Of a stretch of DNA of 64,000 nucleotides, positions 39,504 through 51,165 are shown piece by piece. The position numbers and the translations under genes are program-made. Under the pieces are notes generated by a model that was given only the letters and a program-made list of their open reading frames with translations, was not told where the DNA came from and searched no databases. Origin of the DNA: Siphlonurus alternatus (taxonomy: Eukaryota > Arthropoda > Insecta > Ephemeroptera > Siphlonuridae). The stretch lies in the NCBI GenBank assembly GCA_949825025.1, contig OX463788.1, positions 31,923,715 through 31,987,714 on the forward strand, written 5' to 3'. Each line of letters opens with the position of its first letter. Positions within the stretch are counted from its first letter, which is position 1.

Positions 39504-40962
39504 TTTTATTTTTTTTTACATTAGGAATTTTAAGGTTCCGTTGTAATCATTAACATAAATTTCAATATTACGAGAAGAGAGATATTTTCAAAATTCCTTG
39601 ATTCTATAGATGTGTGTTAAATAAGAAATGGCAGAAATTACAGTAATATTAGTATTTTTGGTCACTTAAATGAATTGAATTGTAATTCTATTAAGAGTGA
39701 TTTCAAGGTGAGAATAATAGTTGGACAGATTTCATTTTAATATAAAAAAAAGGAAGATGAAAGGCTTTTTTTTTTCCCTCATGAGTTTCTATTAAATTCA
39801 TTTGCTGAAATTTTATGAAAGACACTAGTAGAAGAAACAAGAGGAAAAAAAAAAAAAAAGCAACTTCATATCTCTTGAGAAATTTAAGGCAAAACCAGCA
39901 GAACTGTTGCCTTGGCAACTGGCTGCTGATGCTCCTGCCGTGCCACCCCTTCACTGACTCCATTAGCGAGACGGCGTGGCACGGCGAGGTGGCGAGGTGG
40001 CGACGTGGCATGCTGGCATCACGTTCAGACAAGCACGTTGCTGCTGCCTGCCACAGGACGGGACCAAGAGCAGCAACCATGAACCGTGAGAGAGCGTGCA
40101 TGCATCACTAGCCGGCCTGCAGCAGCAAAATTTGCATGCACTGAAGTCTACTGCAGCGGTACTTACATCAACGATATTATGGCATGCATTCATTTTCCAA
40201 TATAGATGCTGTAGCTGGTAGCTTGAATCCGGCAATCCGCAATCGCAATTATTGAAACACATTTATAAGTTAAATTTACAATTGAATTTAAATGCATAAA
40301 AAAAAATATATCACAGCGCAATAAAAAGGCAGAACCTCGTGGGAGGCTGCGGGAGTCTCCAGAAGGTCCCAAGTTGGAGGTCCAACCCTTCTATGGCCTT
40401 ACTTACTCCCACCACGTTCCTCCTATAATGTTTCGTAAGTAGCATCAAAGGAGAGCTCCCCCACCGAATATGAGCACTATATAGATTCACTTTTGCCTAC
40501 TGTGGTGATTTATCTTTGTGAGCAATTAGCTTTGCTATGTAAACAAAAACGAGCAATGAACAATTAGTTTTAAATATGAAGGAAAGGAGAATTGTATTCC
40601 CAGGTTTTCACCTTCTCACAATTTGATAAATTTTTATATATTCTAAACGTAGGACGACTCTTATTCTGCAAGATTGCAAGAGAAATGGATGGGTGATTGC
40701 ATGGTAACAATTTTATCAATACAATTTGAATTAATTTTTTCACATTATTTTAGTTGCTTGGGTTTTCTTTCAGCAAAATTTTTAAGCTTATGTGATGTTC
40801 AGATAAAATCGTAACAAGTATATATTATAATATGGCAAATTAAGAAAACACATTTATAAAGGAGTGATAAATCTTACAAATCACTAAAGGCGTCTTTTTT
40901 GTTTCAGACAATAGGATCGACAACAAAATGTGCGTTTTATTTTCGATGAATCCAATGCTAAT
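39504..40962. other. Non-coding region with a GC-rich patch
   Basis: A GC-rich block at about 39885-40130 has repeated GGCGAGGTGGCGA-like units and is open in several frames on both strands (up to 132 codons on the minus strand). No domain or splice pattern identifies it as coding. A further GC-richer stretch at 40330-40460 is unresolved. The remainder is AT-rich. Confidence 0.45.
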
Positions 40963-41282
40963 AATGGACAATTTGCATGACATTTTTTTATTGCAGAAAT
41001 GGATAGAAGGTGCAAAGTTATGCTACTCTGAATTTTTTCAGATTTTTTAGAGACCGGGAACTATTTTTAAAAAATTATTGAAAGTCGATTTTATGACGTC
41101 ACGAGGAGTCTGTCCTTAAGAAAAGGATAGGCGCTAAACGCCCGTGACGTCATAAAACTGACTTTCAATAATTTTTTAAAAATAGTTCCCGCTCTCAAAA
41201 AAATCTGAAAAAATTCAGAGTAGCATAATTTGGTACCCTCTATCCATTTCTACAATAAAAAAATGTCATGCAAATTGTCCAT
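40963..41282. repeat. Fold-back MITE, family A, copy 3
   Basis: Ends ATGGACAATTTGCATGACAT and its exact complement on the right. The core arms are TTTTTTTATTGCAGAAATGG, GGTGCAAAGTTATGCTACTC and TTTTTAAAAAATTATTGAAAG. The centre contains TTATGACGTCACG and CGTGACGTCATAA as inverted blocks around a short loop near 41110-41140. Confidence 0.85.
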
Positions 41283-41787
41283 TGTTGTACGCAAAATTGT
41301 AATAGCACCTTAATTAGGATTGACATTTAACTGGACATTCAAGTGTTTGTAGATATAAATTTTCATTGGTGTATATTATTTTTTATAATGCCGCTGGTCA
41401 AATAATGAATGAGAATTTAAATTTCACTATTTATTCGAATATTTGTGGAAGAAAATAAAGATGCTTATCAAATCAAACACAACATCAACGATGCACCTTC
41501 TTGAGGAATGATTTTCTTCAGTTGCAGTTAAAAAATGAGCAGTTGAAAATTCATACTCTTTCTTAACCATTTATAACATTAAGAAAATGATATTTGAAGT
41601 TCTTACTGTTAGATTGGTAGCTTGGATCCTATACGTTCACACGTGTTAATATTTTGACCATTAAAAAAATGTGCATGTTATTAATTAATGGCATGACGGC
41701 ACAAGGCAATTTGTTTCTTTAACCATTTTGAATAATTTTTAAAAATTCTTAATAATTAAAAAATAATATTCGAAATAAAAGCTTTAA

Positions 41788-42118
41788 CGATTAATCTCAG
41801 TTACTTCGGAATCAAAGAATATTTCCTTGCAAACGAATCGAATGAAATAAATTATAAAAAATCGAGAATATTCTAAAACTTAATAATCACTTATGGTTTG
41901 AGCTAATTCAGTCTTGCAGTTTTCTTACAACAGCTCCATTTCCGGTTTTCGTCCATAAGGCCAATGTCAAACTTCTACCTCAGTTTTCACAAAACTGAAA
42001 AGACAGATTCGCTTCAAAATTTGTATGCCACCTATTGATGGTGAGTTCTAAGTCCCCTGCAAGTCTTGTTGCATTCAGGCGGTACAATTGCGAGATATCA
42101 ACCTACTGAGATTCATCC
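41788..42118 (-). repeat. TTAA-targeting MITE, family E, copy 2
   Basis: Inverted relative to copy 1 at 19970. Left end CGATTAATCTCAGT follows TTAA (41784-41787); right end ACTGAGATTCATCC precedes TTAT (42119-42122), a one-base departure from TTAA. The interior matches copy 1, for example CCATAAGGCCAATGTCAAAC for GTTTAACATTGGCCTTATGG. Confidence 0.75.
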
Positions 42119-43226
42119 TTATATAACAATAAGCTTTAAAAGCACAATGAAGCGAATGGAGCGTCATATATCCATGCTTCTCGTGTATGCATGTGTTAAC
42201 TATTAATTGGTACTCATTTAAATTTCCAGATTTAATTATAATATTTCTTGTCATTTTAATTTTATTCATGATCTCTTTACAGTAGCTTATATCAGCGTGT
42301 TTTTCATAAATTTTTATTTTGTATATAATCATGAAAAAGAAAAATATTCTATTTATAATACAAGTGAAGAATATTTTATGAATGTGTTCATAAAAAATAC
42401 AGAACATCACGAGACAATTAAATGATCATTAAAAAATTGTGTTTTGAATTTATAATATTCACGGGGGAAAAAAAAAAAAAAAAAAAGTACAGATCTCGAT
42501 AGAGGCTCTTGTGTTCCCTCTAGCGAGAGTTGTGTGTACTATGTGAGGCTTGGTTGGTATCCTCAAAGACGGCGGGAGACGAGGGTACCACGAAGTGTAG
42601 CAGGCGGTAAGACATTACCACGTTCTCCAGAACAGGGCATCTGCCAAAAGTAAAAATGTAAAGGTAAGTATCAAGAAATGAAATTAATTAATCTCAGTTG
42701 CATGTTAAGCTTGCATAAATGGCATAAATATTCAGTAAACGTTATATTGAGTTATCTGTATAGATTAGTATGCCATGGGAATTGGAAGGTTTGCTCAATT
42801 AGTTCAGAAAACTTTACTATGGGGGTGCGGTAGTCGCAAAAAGGAAAGAGCACAATACACCGAAGGTAGATCTAATCAAACAAGCGTGGTGTGCCCAGTC
42901 ACGCTGAGAATTGCACGCTCGTTCTCGAGCAGCTCACTCTTTTGTCTTTATTGTAGCCGGCTCGACCAACACCTCCACCGACACGCTTGCTGTGCCTGCA
43001 AATTTATGCAATATGTTAACTGTCTAATTCAAGCACACAATGCACTTTATTACTTAAAAGTTACAAAACATTTAACATTAAAATGAGTTTCACCAAGAAT
43101 AAATATAATTATTATATTTTTTTTTTTTTTAATTTCACCAGGTTAAAAAGAAAAGTGAAGGTTATTATTATTTTTATTTTTTCTCTGTTTTATACAGTAT
43201 ACAATCAAGATGACTACTTTTACTCC
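42119..43226. other. Non-coding region with GC-richer patches
   Basis: An A run is at 42469-42486. GC-richer patches are at 42490-42665 and 42820-42980. A consensus-like donor, AAAG|GTAAGTAT, ends the first patch at about 42663, so it may be an untranslated exon on the plus strand, but no acceptor, start or domain confirms it. Confidence 0.4.
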
Positions 43227-43592
43227 TTAAAGGAGGGGAACCGCTTCAGCTTTTATATTTTTAATGTTTTATAAATAATGTCAAACTTACTTGTGCACCA
43301 AAAAAAAAGTCACCACCCTCAGCCTTCCACCAGTTCAGCAGTTGACATTCAAAAAGCGCGCCAAAGAAATTTGGGGCTTATGACGTCAAGCGCCATGATT
43401 GGTCAAACGCAACCAATCGTTGATCTTGACGTCATAAGCCCCAATTTTCTTTGGCGCGCTTTTTGAATTTCAACTGCTGAACTGGTGGAAGGCAGAGAGT
43501 GGTGACTATTTTTTTGGTGCACATGCAAGTAAGTTTGACATTATTTATAAAACATTAAAAATATAAAAGTTGAAGCGGTTCCCCTCCTTTAA
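43227..43592. repeat. Fold-back MITE, family D, copy 2
   Basis: Bounded by TTAA at 43227-43230 and 43589-43592. Ends AGGAGGGGAACCGCTTCAGC and GAAGCGGTTCCCCTCCT. The arms continue inward with AATGTCAAACTTACTTG, TGGTGCA-type sequence, CCACCAGTTCAGCAGTTGA, AAAAAGCGCGCCAAAGAAA and GGGGCTTATGACGTCAAG. All are answered on the right by close complements. The loop is only about 30-40 bp near 43400. It is almost a full-length palindrome and encodes nothing. Confidence 0.85.
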
Positions 43593-44000
43593 CTTGACGG
43601 AGAGACGAGAATCCTTGATGATTGGCAAGGACAATCGTATGGCTTGAGCATCAGCACGCCAGGCCACGCGAGGAAATGACGCCAATATCCGCAGCCGCAC
43701 ATTGTCTGTCCCACCTTCCTGTACCTATATTATATTCTTATGACGCAATAGCATGAACAGAAATGCTGTATTTTATAATAATAAAGTTTAAATATTCCAT
43801 AAAAATCACCCCAAATAATAATTTATACACAAATTTGAGTTAAATAAATTATTTTTTGAAATTAACTATTACTATAATTATATTATTGTAATTTATAACA
43901 ATATACAGGACAGTTGAAAGTACACGAGAAGGATTTTCCATCGTCATGCATGATCAAATTATCATTATGGCTCTTTTAGGTGCAAATCAATTTAAATCGA

Positions 44001-44373
44001 TTAAGGTAGAGATAATACGGATCAGCTGGCCCAATGCTAAAAAAATCCCATTCATAAAAATTATGAAAAAAAATTAAAGTGTTCTCCTCTACATCCCCTA
44101 TCAGTAGGTAAAATATCAGGTATACAAAAACGAGCTAGTTTTCGAGTTATTAATTTTTAAAGTTGACCAATTTAACATGGAAGTTCTATTTCTCCATGTT
44201 AAATTAGTCAACTTTAAAAATTAATAACTCGAAAACTAGCTCGTTTTTGTATACCTGATATTTTACCTACTGATAGGGGATGTAGAGGAGAACATTTTAA
44301 ATTTTTTTCATAATTTTTATGAATGGGATTTTTTTAGCATTGGACCAGCTGATCCGTATTATCTCTACCTTAA
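44001..44373. repeat. Large near-perfect palindrome, family C, copy 1
   Basis: Bounded by TTAA at 44001-44004 and 44370-44373. Ends GGTAGAGATAATACGGATCA and its complement. The two arms of about 180 bp differ at only a few positions (for example GACCAATTT against GACTAATTT) and are separated by a loop of under 20 bp around 44181-44200. No open frame. This is a TTAA-type fold-back element, apparently young. Confidence 0.85.
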
Positions 44374-44576
44374 TTGAATTAATTTTTTTCCACTTTACTT
44401 TGACAGAAGAATTCCGATAGAAGTAGAATGAAAAAAAGTATACAGCATGTAGCTACAAAAATCTGAGCAGCTATAATATTTATTAGTTTGTCTCGTGTTA
44501 CTCACATGTACAGTACAAGGTACACCGATTCGAATCAGTTAAATAAAAAATAATTATATTAATAATAATCTCCAAT

Positions 44577-44843
44577 TGCCCTGTTAAAAGGCATCCAGCC
44601 AGAGTGCTCGCAGAAATGTGTCCCACCGCGCCTAGGAGAAACCTGTCCGAAAGACTTTGATGGGCTATTTGTGAGGTGAACCAGGAAGCCCACTCTGCCC
44701 GCAGCTGAGTAAGAGACGCTGGACCGTAACATATCTTACAACTCTAACAAGATCCAATGGGCGCCTTCATCTTGGCTGGTGCGCAGCTGGCGCTTAACCA
44801 CTCCAACTTGATTGGGAGATAAATACCCCAAATAATAAAAATA
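44577..44843 (+). repeat. LINE/SINE 3'-end repeat, family J, copy 2
   Basis: Plus-strand homologue of 8674-9050, with shared blocks listed for that copy. It ends TTGATTGGGAGATAAATACC and CCAAATAATAAAAATAAT, followed immediately by a family B element at 44846. It is more diverged than copy 1. Confidence 0.65.
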
Positions 44844-44845
44844 AT

Positions 44846-44983
44846 GGGCGCGATTCACGAAGCAGTTAGCCAGGTTTCTAACCACGTTTAGCTTAACCAC
44901 GTTTAAATATACCTGTTTTACGTGTTATACCAGCTAGTTAAGCGTGGTTAGAAACCTGGCTAACTTCTTCGTGAATCGCACCC
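44846..44983. repeat. Fold-back MITE, family B, copy 2
   Basis: Ends GGGCGCGATTCACGAAGCAG and TTCTTCGTGAATCGCACCC. Arms hold GTTAGCCAGGTTTCTAACCA and ACGTTTAGCTTAACCACG. The middle is TATACCTGTTTTACGTGTTA. It sits at the AAT tail of the family J copy. Confidence 0.8.
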
Positions 44984-47023
44984 ATTAATAATAACATTTT
45001 AGAATTATTGTAATTCAATCTTTTGATTACATGTAATAATAATGTGATACATACTATAATATTGAAACTATATTATTTATATCCATAAGTGACCGTGTAA
45101 CTTATAATATATTTACTGTTTAAGTTATTAATAATGTTCTGCATCCACCACTTTAAACTGTATTTATATATTAGAGGTATATTACATTATTTTTCAGAAC
45201 AATTTTTGTGTCCTATCTACGCCAATAATGTAACATTTTATAGAGTAATACAGTTTTCACTTAATTAAAAATTATTAATACTAAAACTATAACAATTAAT
45301 AATTACAATATTATTATTAATTAACAATTTATTGAGATAACTAATAAATAACAACTAATAGATAACTAATAACTGTGTATTGTAAATCATAACTGGAAAG
45401 AAGTTTACATTAATTATTTTGATGAGCATTATTATCAAACTGATAAGATAAAATTCACAATAAAAATAATCCTTTTGCTTTTATTATCAAGCATTTTATA
45501 TGACTATATAATACATGAAAGTTAATATAAATTGTAAGTTAATATTAATACTTTACATTGTATTAAAAAATATTATATTCCTTTGACACACAAAAACATA
45601 ATGAGAAAAATAATGAAAATTTTTTTTATTAATTTTATTATAATTAAACAAAGTACTGGGGGAATCATGCTGGGTGAGTTTAAATTAAATTTTAAATAAA
45701 TGTTTTGAGATTTTCCTTTTCCCCCCTCCCCCTCCTCCTGGTGACGCATTTGACGCTTGTGACATCCGTGTGCGATGTCGCGTCATATGCAGCCGTGGGA
45801 CGCAACAGCAGCTCTATCTGATGCATCCATCTCCCTCAAGCTTGTGTGTTAGCTAGCCACATAACAGCCAACAAGCATAGTGCTCCCGCTGACTTAGTGC
45901 GGTCCACCAAAGTTGGGACACGACCACCCGCTCGCAAGTTTCCGGATCACGTATACCGTAGAATAGCACTAAAGAATCTGCCCAACATGCTTTATTCACA
46001 ATATATTTATAAAAGTAAAATATCTCCGTTTTATTAATGAGCTAAGTTTTATTAATTATTTTAATTAATAATACTTTATTTTATTCAATTATATTATATA
46101 TAAAATGTACTATAAACTATAATATACATTGTATATGTTATAACAAACAAAATATATAATAAAAGGGCTGTAGGATAATAAAACAAGAGCAAAAAGAAAA
46201 CCAAAAGTAATATAATATATTCAGATATTTTATTACAATATTTTATATAAAATATACCTAGTAACAATTAATTATCATAAAATAAACTTGTTGTTTTTGC
46301 TTAATAAATAAATGTTTGAAACTTGCTTAGAAGTCATTTTAAGTGTACATACATATTTATGTAAAGAAAAAAATACATAAAAAATTGTACATATATAATT
46401 ATGTTTTAAGTAAATAAATGTATGTTTATAATATACACTGTTAATTTTAAATACGTTTTCTCTACTTCCATATAAAAAAAAATGTAAGACACACATTGTG
46501 GTAGAAAAAGGGAATGAGGAAGTGGGGAGGGGATACACGAGTCGAGAACAAGCTTCAGTTCTATGTTATATAAAATATGAAAAAGCTTGTTTTAATTATT
46601 TATTAGATTTTGTATAAATTTACGTAAAAAAAAATAAATAAATAAAAAAATACACTTCAGTGTCATTGATACTTTGTAGTTATATCCCCACCCTATTGTT
46701 ATATCTCCTTTGTATTTGCTTTGGGTGAAATAAATAAATAACTTGCCACTCTACTTTGTCAAACCAAAATATTTAAAAATTTAACACATCCAGTAATTAT
46801 AATATGATACAATGGTAGTTTGTTTTAAAACTTAATTTTTTTTTTTTTTTATATATTCACAGAAAAAACATATGTATACAATACATTTGTATATGTATAC
46901 AAAATAATTGTATACAGCAGACCCTTAAGAGTTTAGAAAAATCATATTCTCGGTATTCGGGGAACGTCATTCATACATTAGGGGCAAGATGGGAAAATAT
47001 TTTAAATATAATTAATTCGTAGA
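44984..47023. other. AT-rich non-coding region with a GC-richer patch
   Basis: Very AT-rich from 44984 to 45660. A GC-richer patch at 45720-45965 has C runs and CGCGTCATATG-like sequence, with no supported coding frame. No gene called. Confidence 0.5.
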
Positions 47024-47341
47024 ATGGAGAATCGACCTCATTTTTTTATTGCAGAAATGGATAGAGGGTGCAAAGTTATGCTACCCTGATTTTTTTCAGA
47101 TATTTTAGAGCCCGGGAAGTATTTTAAAAAAATTACTGAAAGTTCTTTTTGTGACGTCACGAGACGCCGCCCCTTAAGAAAAATATAGGACTTGCCACCT
47201 CGTGACATCACAAAAAGGACTTTCAATAATTGTTTAAAAATAGTTCCCGGGCTCTAAAAAATCTGAAAAAAAATCAGGGTAGCATAACTTTGCACGCTCT
47301 ATCCATTTCTGCAATAAAAAAAATTGAGGTCGATACTCCAT
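47024..47341. repeat. Fold-back MITE, family A, copy 4
   Basis: Ends ATGGAGAATCGACCTCA and TTGAGGTCGATACTCCAT. Core arms as in the other copies. The centre has TTTGTGACGTCACGAGACG and the inverse CTCGTGACATCACAAAAAG. Confidence 0.85.
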
Positions 47342-48339
47342 ACAAAAAAAAAATGTCACAAACAAAGTTGTTAATAAACAAGATTAAATTTTACATAATC
47401 ATGTCACTCTGTGAAAGCCTACACATTATATACATTCTTTTCTATAGAAAAGTTGTACATAAATTTCAGAAAATTAAATTTCAAGTTAAACTTAGACCAT
47501 AAAACACATAAAAAAGCTAGCACATATTCATTATGCTGTACGCTTTAAGTATCAAACAAAATATTATTAACAAAAGAATCTATAGTATAAATCATTGTAT
47601 GATTGCAATAAACTCTCAATATAAATTTTAAATAACTTTTCAGTAGCATATCTAATATCAACAGGTTAAGAATTATAAAATACAGCACACCTATGACTAC
47701 CACAAATAGCATAAATATATAATAGTTAAAATGAAAATTAATAAAATAATGATATTAGTTCAAGCTTTAAAATAATAAAAAATTATAATTACATTAAAAA
47801 AACATAAGGAATTAATTAATACATTACAATAGTCATTCTAAAAATAAATTAATTCTATAGTAGTTATAATTCTTTTATTATAATTAAAATAATCAAGCAA
47901 AACTTCAGTTGCACTTTTTATTCAATGGGGTATTCTCCTAATAACATTTGTTATTATTTTTTTTTCAGATGCTCTATGCCTTGAAACTAAATGTCCCAAA
48001 ACAAAAAAGTTTCAATTTTCATGTACATCATAATATACTAGTTAAATTAAAATTTGAGTTGTATATTAAGAGAATTCCCCATACTTTGATATTAAAAACT
48101 TTAACTTAAATTATTCTGTGCATGGTTTTATTAATCTTCAATTTGTATTTCAAATTCAATATTTTATTATATAATTTGAATTACATTCTGTAATATATGT
48201 TTTTTTTTTTTGTTTTTTTTTTTTTTGTTCCTATATAAATCACTAAAATCAATCTTATAATACGTTTCAGATGTGGTCATCGGTTGTATATGCATACTTT
48301 GGGTCATGTTATTTATTAAAAAGTTGTTTATTGTTAATT
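47342..48339. other. AT-rich non-coding spacer
   Basis: No gene supported; holds the short family H copy (47924-48082) and T runs near 48202-48226. Confidence 0.55.
47924..48082. repeat. Fold-back DNA element, family H, internally deleted copy
   Basis: Left end AATGGGGTATTCTCC, right end AGAGAATTCCCCAT. Shares with the 2696-3236 copy the blocks GATGCTCTATGCCTTGAAAC (GATG/CATG), AAATGTCCCAAAACAAAAAA and CATCATAATATA, TAGTTAAATTAAAATTTGAG. It lacks about 380 bp of the interior. Confidence 0.7.
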
Positions 48340-48760
48340 GTGACACTCATATGGTATGATTAGTACTTTTGTTTTATTAATATTAATTGACAGTTTATTT
48401 ACATTATTTAGCCAATCCACAATTAGTTCCAAGTCATGATTTATATAATTATAATAGTAATAAGTCGTTTTTATTAACATAGCTCAAGCAAATGTCATCA
48501 GCAAATAGAACAATTGTGCCTCTTAATTTTAATTTAGTTATACCATAGATATAAAAATTAAATAAAAGAGGACCAAATATGCTTCTTTGAGGAACTCCAC
48601 ACTTCCTTTATCTTAATTTTTGGACTATTAACATTTGGTCCAGCTTCATATTGATATCTATTCTCTAAATATGACTCATAAAACTTTAAACTCACATCAG
48701 TACAATACTAATACCATTCAATTTCGACAGTATATAGAATATCATGAATAGTAAAGGATT
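48340..48760 (-). pseudogene. LINE reverse transcriptase relic
   Basis: Minus-strand reading gives FYESYLENRYQYEAGP, then CGVPQRSIFGPLLFNFYIYG (the conserved GVPQGS-x-LGPLLF box, altered), and further on a FADDICLSY catalytic box. Frame changes are needed on both sides of GVPQ and after the FADD box, so it is non-functional. It differs in sequence from the LINE at 30363-31994 and is likely another Jockey/CR1-type lineage. No 3' tail was recognised. Confidence 0.75.
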
Positions 48761-48898
48761 GGTCTTTTTAAAATTAATATTGTTTATAATATTACATGAA
48801 ATTTCACATGCTAAATAAGAAGATTAATTTTAAAGTGTTTCAATATCAAAAACAAAGATAGTAAATATAAATATGCACAAGTAAATATTTTACCATTT

Positions 48899-48930
48899 CC
48901 CCCCCCCCCCCCCCCAAAAAAAAAAAAAAA
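48899..48930 (+). repeat. Homopolymer junction, C17 then A15
   Basis: Seventeen C (48899-48915) directly followed by fifteen A (48916-48930). Such sites are prone to sequencing and assembly error. Confidence 0.9.
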
Positions 48931-49991
48931 GAGGAAGAAGATCTGACAATGAGTCTTAAATGTATTGTCTCCTGTACAGATGGTTTTCATGAATCGATTC
49001 TGTATTTACGAAATGACATAGTACCACCCACCCACATTTCATCGCATGAGAACTGATTTCAAATATAAATTAAAAATATATTTATTTGTATTGACTTGAA
49101 ACTGTATCAGTTATGATTAGAAGAACAAAATCAACATTTCTTTCAGTCACTTTGAGATATTTTGTATTACATTAAAAGTATTATATCTTGTCATCATTAC
49201 TTTTAAACATCATTAACCACAGGTATACATACCTTCCAAGTGGATTTTAAACAGGTCAGTACTAAAATTATCTTACTTATTATCAAAATAATAATAACTT
49301 ATAATAATTATGTTATTTTCAGATTTAATAAGCTCTAAGTGAGATCATAGTAAAACTTCATTCATGCAGATGTAGGAAAATATTTTCACTGTAGTTAGCC
49401 GCGGGTTGCATCCGTTGATTTAAATGCACCTGTATGAAGCAACCCGCTTAACTTCAATGCTCGAAAAATTGCATACATTTTAAATTCACTTTTAATTAAT
49501 AATGAACAAATTAAATTGTTAATTTTTCAAGCAATTTTAAAATAATTAATTAAAACACTTTAATTGTTTTTACATAAAACTTGTAATTTCTTAAGTTCCA
49601 CTGCGCTAACTTAGATGTTTATTTTCACAGTGATGTCAATAAAATTCATCTACTTTTTATCTTCAATTAAAAACATAATTAAAGTTTTCATGAATATGAT
49701 TAATTTGTGTATTAATTATTGTACATTTTTTTATGAATTGCTGGAATTGGGACAGCAGAGAGAAACTGTCATAGGAATTCGAAATATTTTTAAAAATAAA
49801 AATACGAATTTATGGACGGAAAACCTCCTTTAACAATACAATTATGTAACCAAAAGTACGACGATGTTTATGGCATATCTGTTCGCATATAATCTACAAA
49901 ATAATAATTAAATGCAATAAAGAATTTGATAACGGTGATAGTCAGATTGTTCTGAAACTACAGAAAATCATGAAACGAACGAAGTGTGTTA
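48931..49991. other. AT-rich non-coding spacer
   Basis: No gene supported. A loose inverted pair, GCCGCGGGTTGCAT near 49398 and GAAGCAACCCGCTTAA near 49436, is present. Confidence 0.55.
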
Positions 49992-50310
49992 ATGGAGTAT
50001 TGTCCTCAAATTTTTTTATTGCAGAAATGGATAGAGGGTGCAAAGTTATGCTACCCTGAATTTTTTCAGATTTTTTAGAGCCCGGGAAGTATTTTTAAAA
50101 AATTATTGAAAGTTCTTTTTGTGACATCACGAGACGCCGCTCTTTAAGAAAAAGATAGGACTTGACGCCGCGTGACGTCACAAAAAGGACTTTCAATAAT
50201 TTTTTAAAAATACTTCCCGGGCTCTAAAAAATCTGAAAAAAATCAGGGTACCATAACTTTTCACCCTCTATCCATTTCTGTAATAAAAAAAATTGAGGAC
50301 AATACTCCAT
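49992..50310. repeat. Fold-back MITE, family A, copy 5
   Basis: Ends ATGGAGTATTGTCCTCAA and its exact complement TTGAGGACAATACTCCAT. Core arms typical. The centre holds GTGACATCACGAGACGCCGC and the inverse CGTGACGTCAC. Confidence 0.85.
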
Positions 50311-50538
50311 TGTTTTTAATTGTTTTGTCAATGATAGTGTATGTCGTTACTTATATTAACATTTAAATTCATTGAGGATAGGAAATTGTATCAGTGGTGG
50401 CTGCCATTTCAATTGCTGCCATTTGATACTACAGTTTCTTTATTAATTATATAAATTTCTTGTATACATTTCTATAAATCGTATATTGTAAGGTGTTAAT
50501 AATATTAAGATTTTGCATTAAATTTCATCTATATGTAT

Positions 50539-50542
50539 TATA

Positions 50543-50608
<66 letters not shown>
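50539..50608. repeat. (AT)n microsatellite
   Basis: AT array of about 70 bp between two family A copies. Confidence 0.95.
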
Positions 50609-50611
<3 letters not shown>

Positions 50612-50667
50612 AGAAAATATTCCATCACATCAGCAATTATCTTTATTTCATGATTGAGGGCTTATCA

Positions 50668-50990
50668 ATGGAGTATCGACCTCAAAATTTTTTTATTGCA
50701 GAAATGGATAGAGGGTGCAAAGTTATGCTACCTTGAATTTTTCCGGATTTTTTTGAGATCGGAAACTATTTTTAAAAAATTATTGGAAGTCCTTTTCGTG
50801 ACGTCACGAGACGCCGCTTCTTAAGAAAAATATAGGACTTGCCGCCTCGTGACGTCACAAAAAGAACTTTCAATAAATTTTTAAAAATTGTTCCCGCGCG
50901 GTCTCAAAAAAATCTGAAAAAATCAGGATAGCATAACTTTGCACCCTCTATCCATTTCTGCAATAAAAAAAATTGAGGTCGATACTCCAT
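50668..50990. repeat. Fold-back MITE, family A, copy 6
   Basis: Ends ATGGAGTATCGACCTCAA and its exact complement. The same core as copies 3-5; the centre holds TTTCGTGACGTCACGAGACG and the inverse. A TCA trinucleotide flanks both ends (one base in from the right end), but such a flank is not shared by other copies. Confidence 0.85.
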
Positions 50991-51100
50991 TCAAAAAAGA
51001 ATAAAATATTTTAAATCGTTATACGTATGTGTTTTATAAAAAAATATTTATGTATTTATTTCACCCATGTCAAGAAATACAGAAATACATACAATAAAAT

Positions 51101-51105
<5 letters not shown>

Positions 51106-51162
<57 letters not shown>
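51106..51162. repeat. (AT)n microsatellite
   Basis: AT array. Shorter AT tracts follow at about 51520-51551 and 51920-51948. Confidence 0.95.
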
Positions 51163-51165
<3 letters not shown>

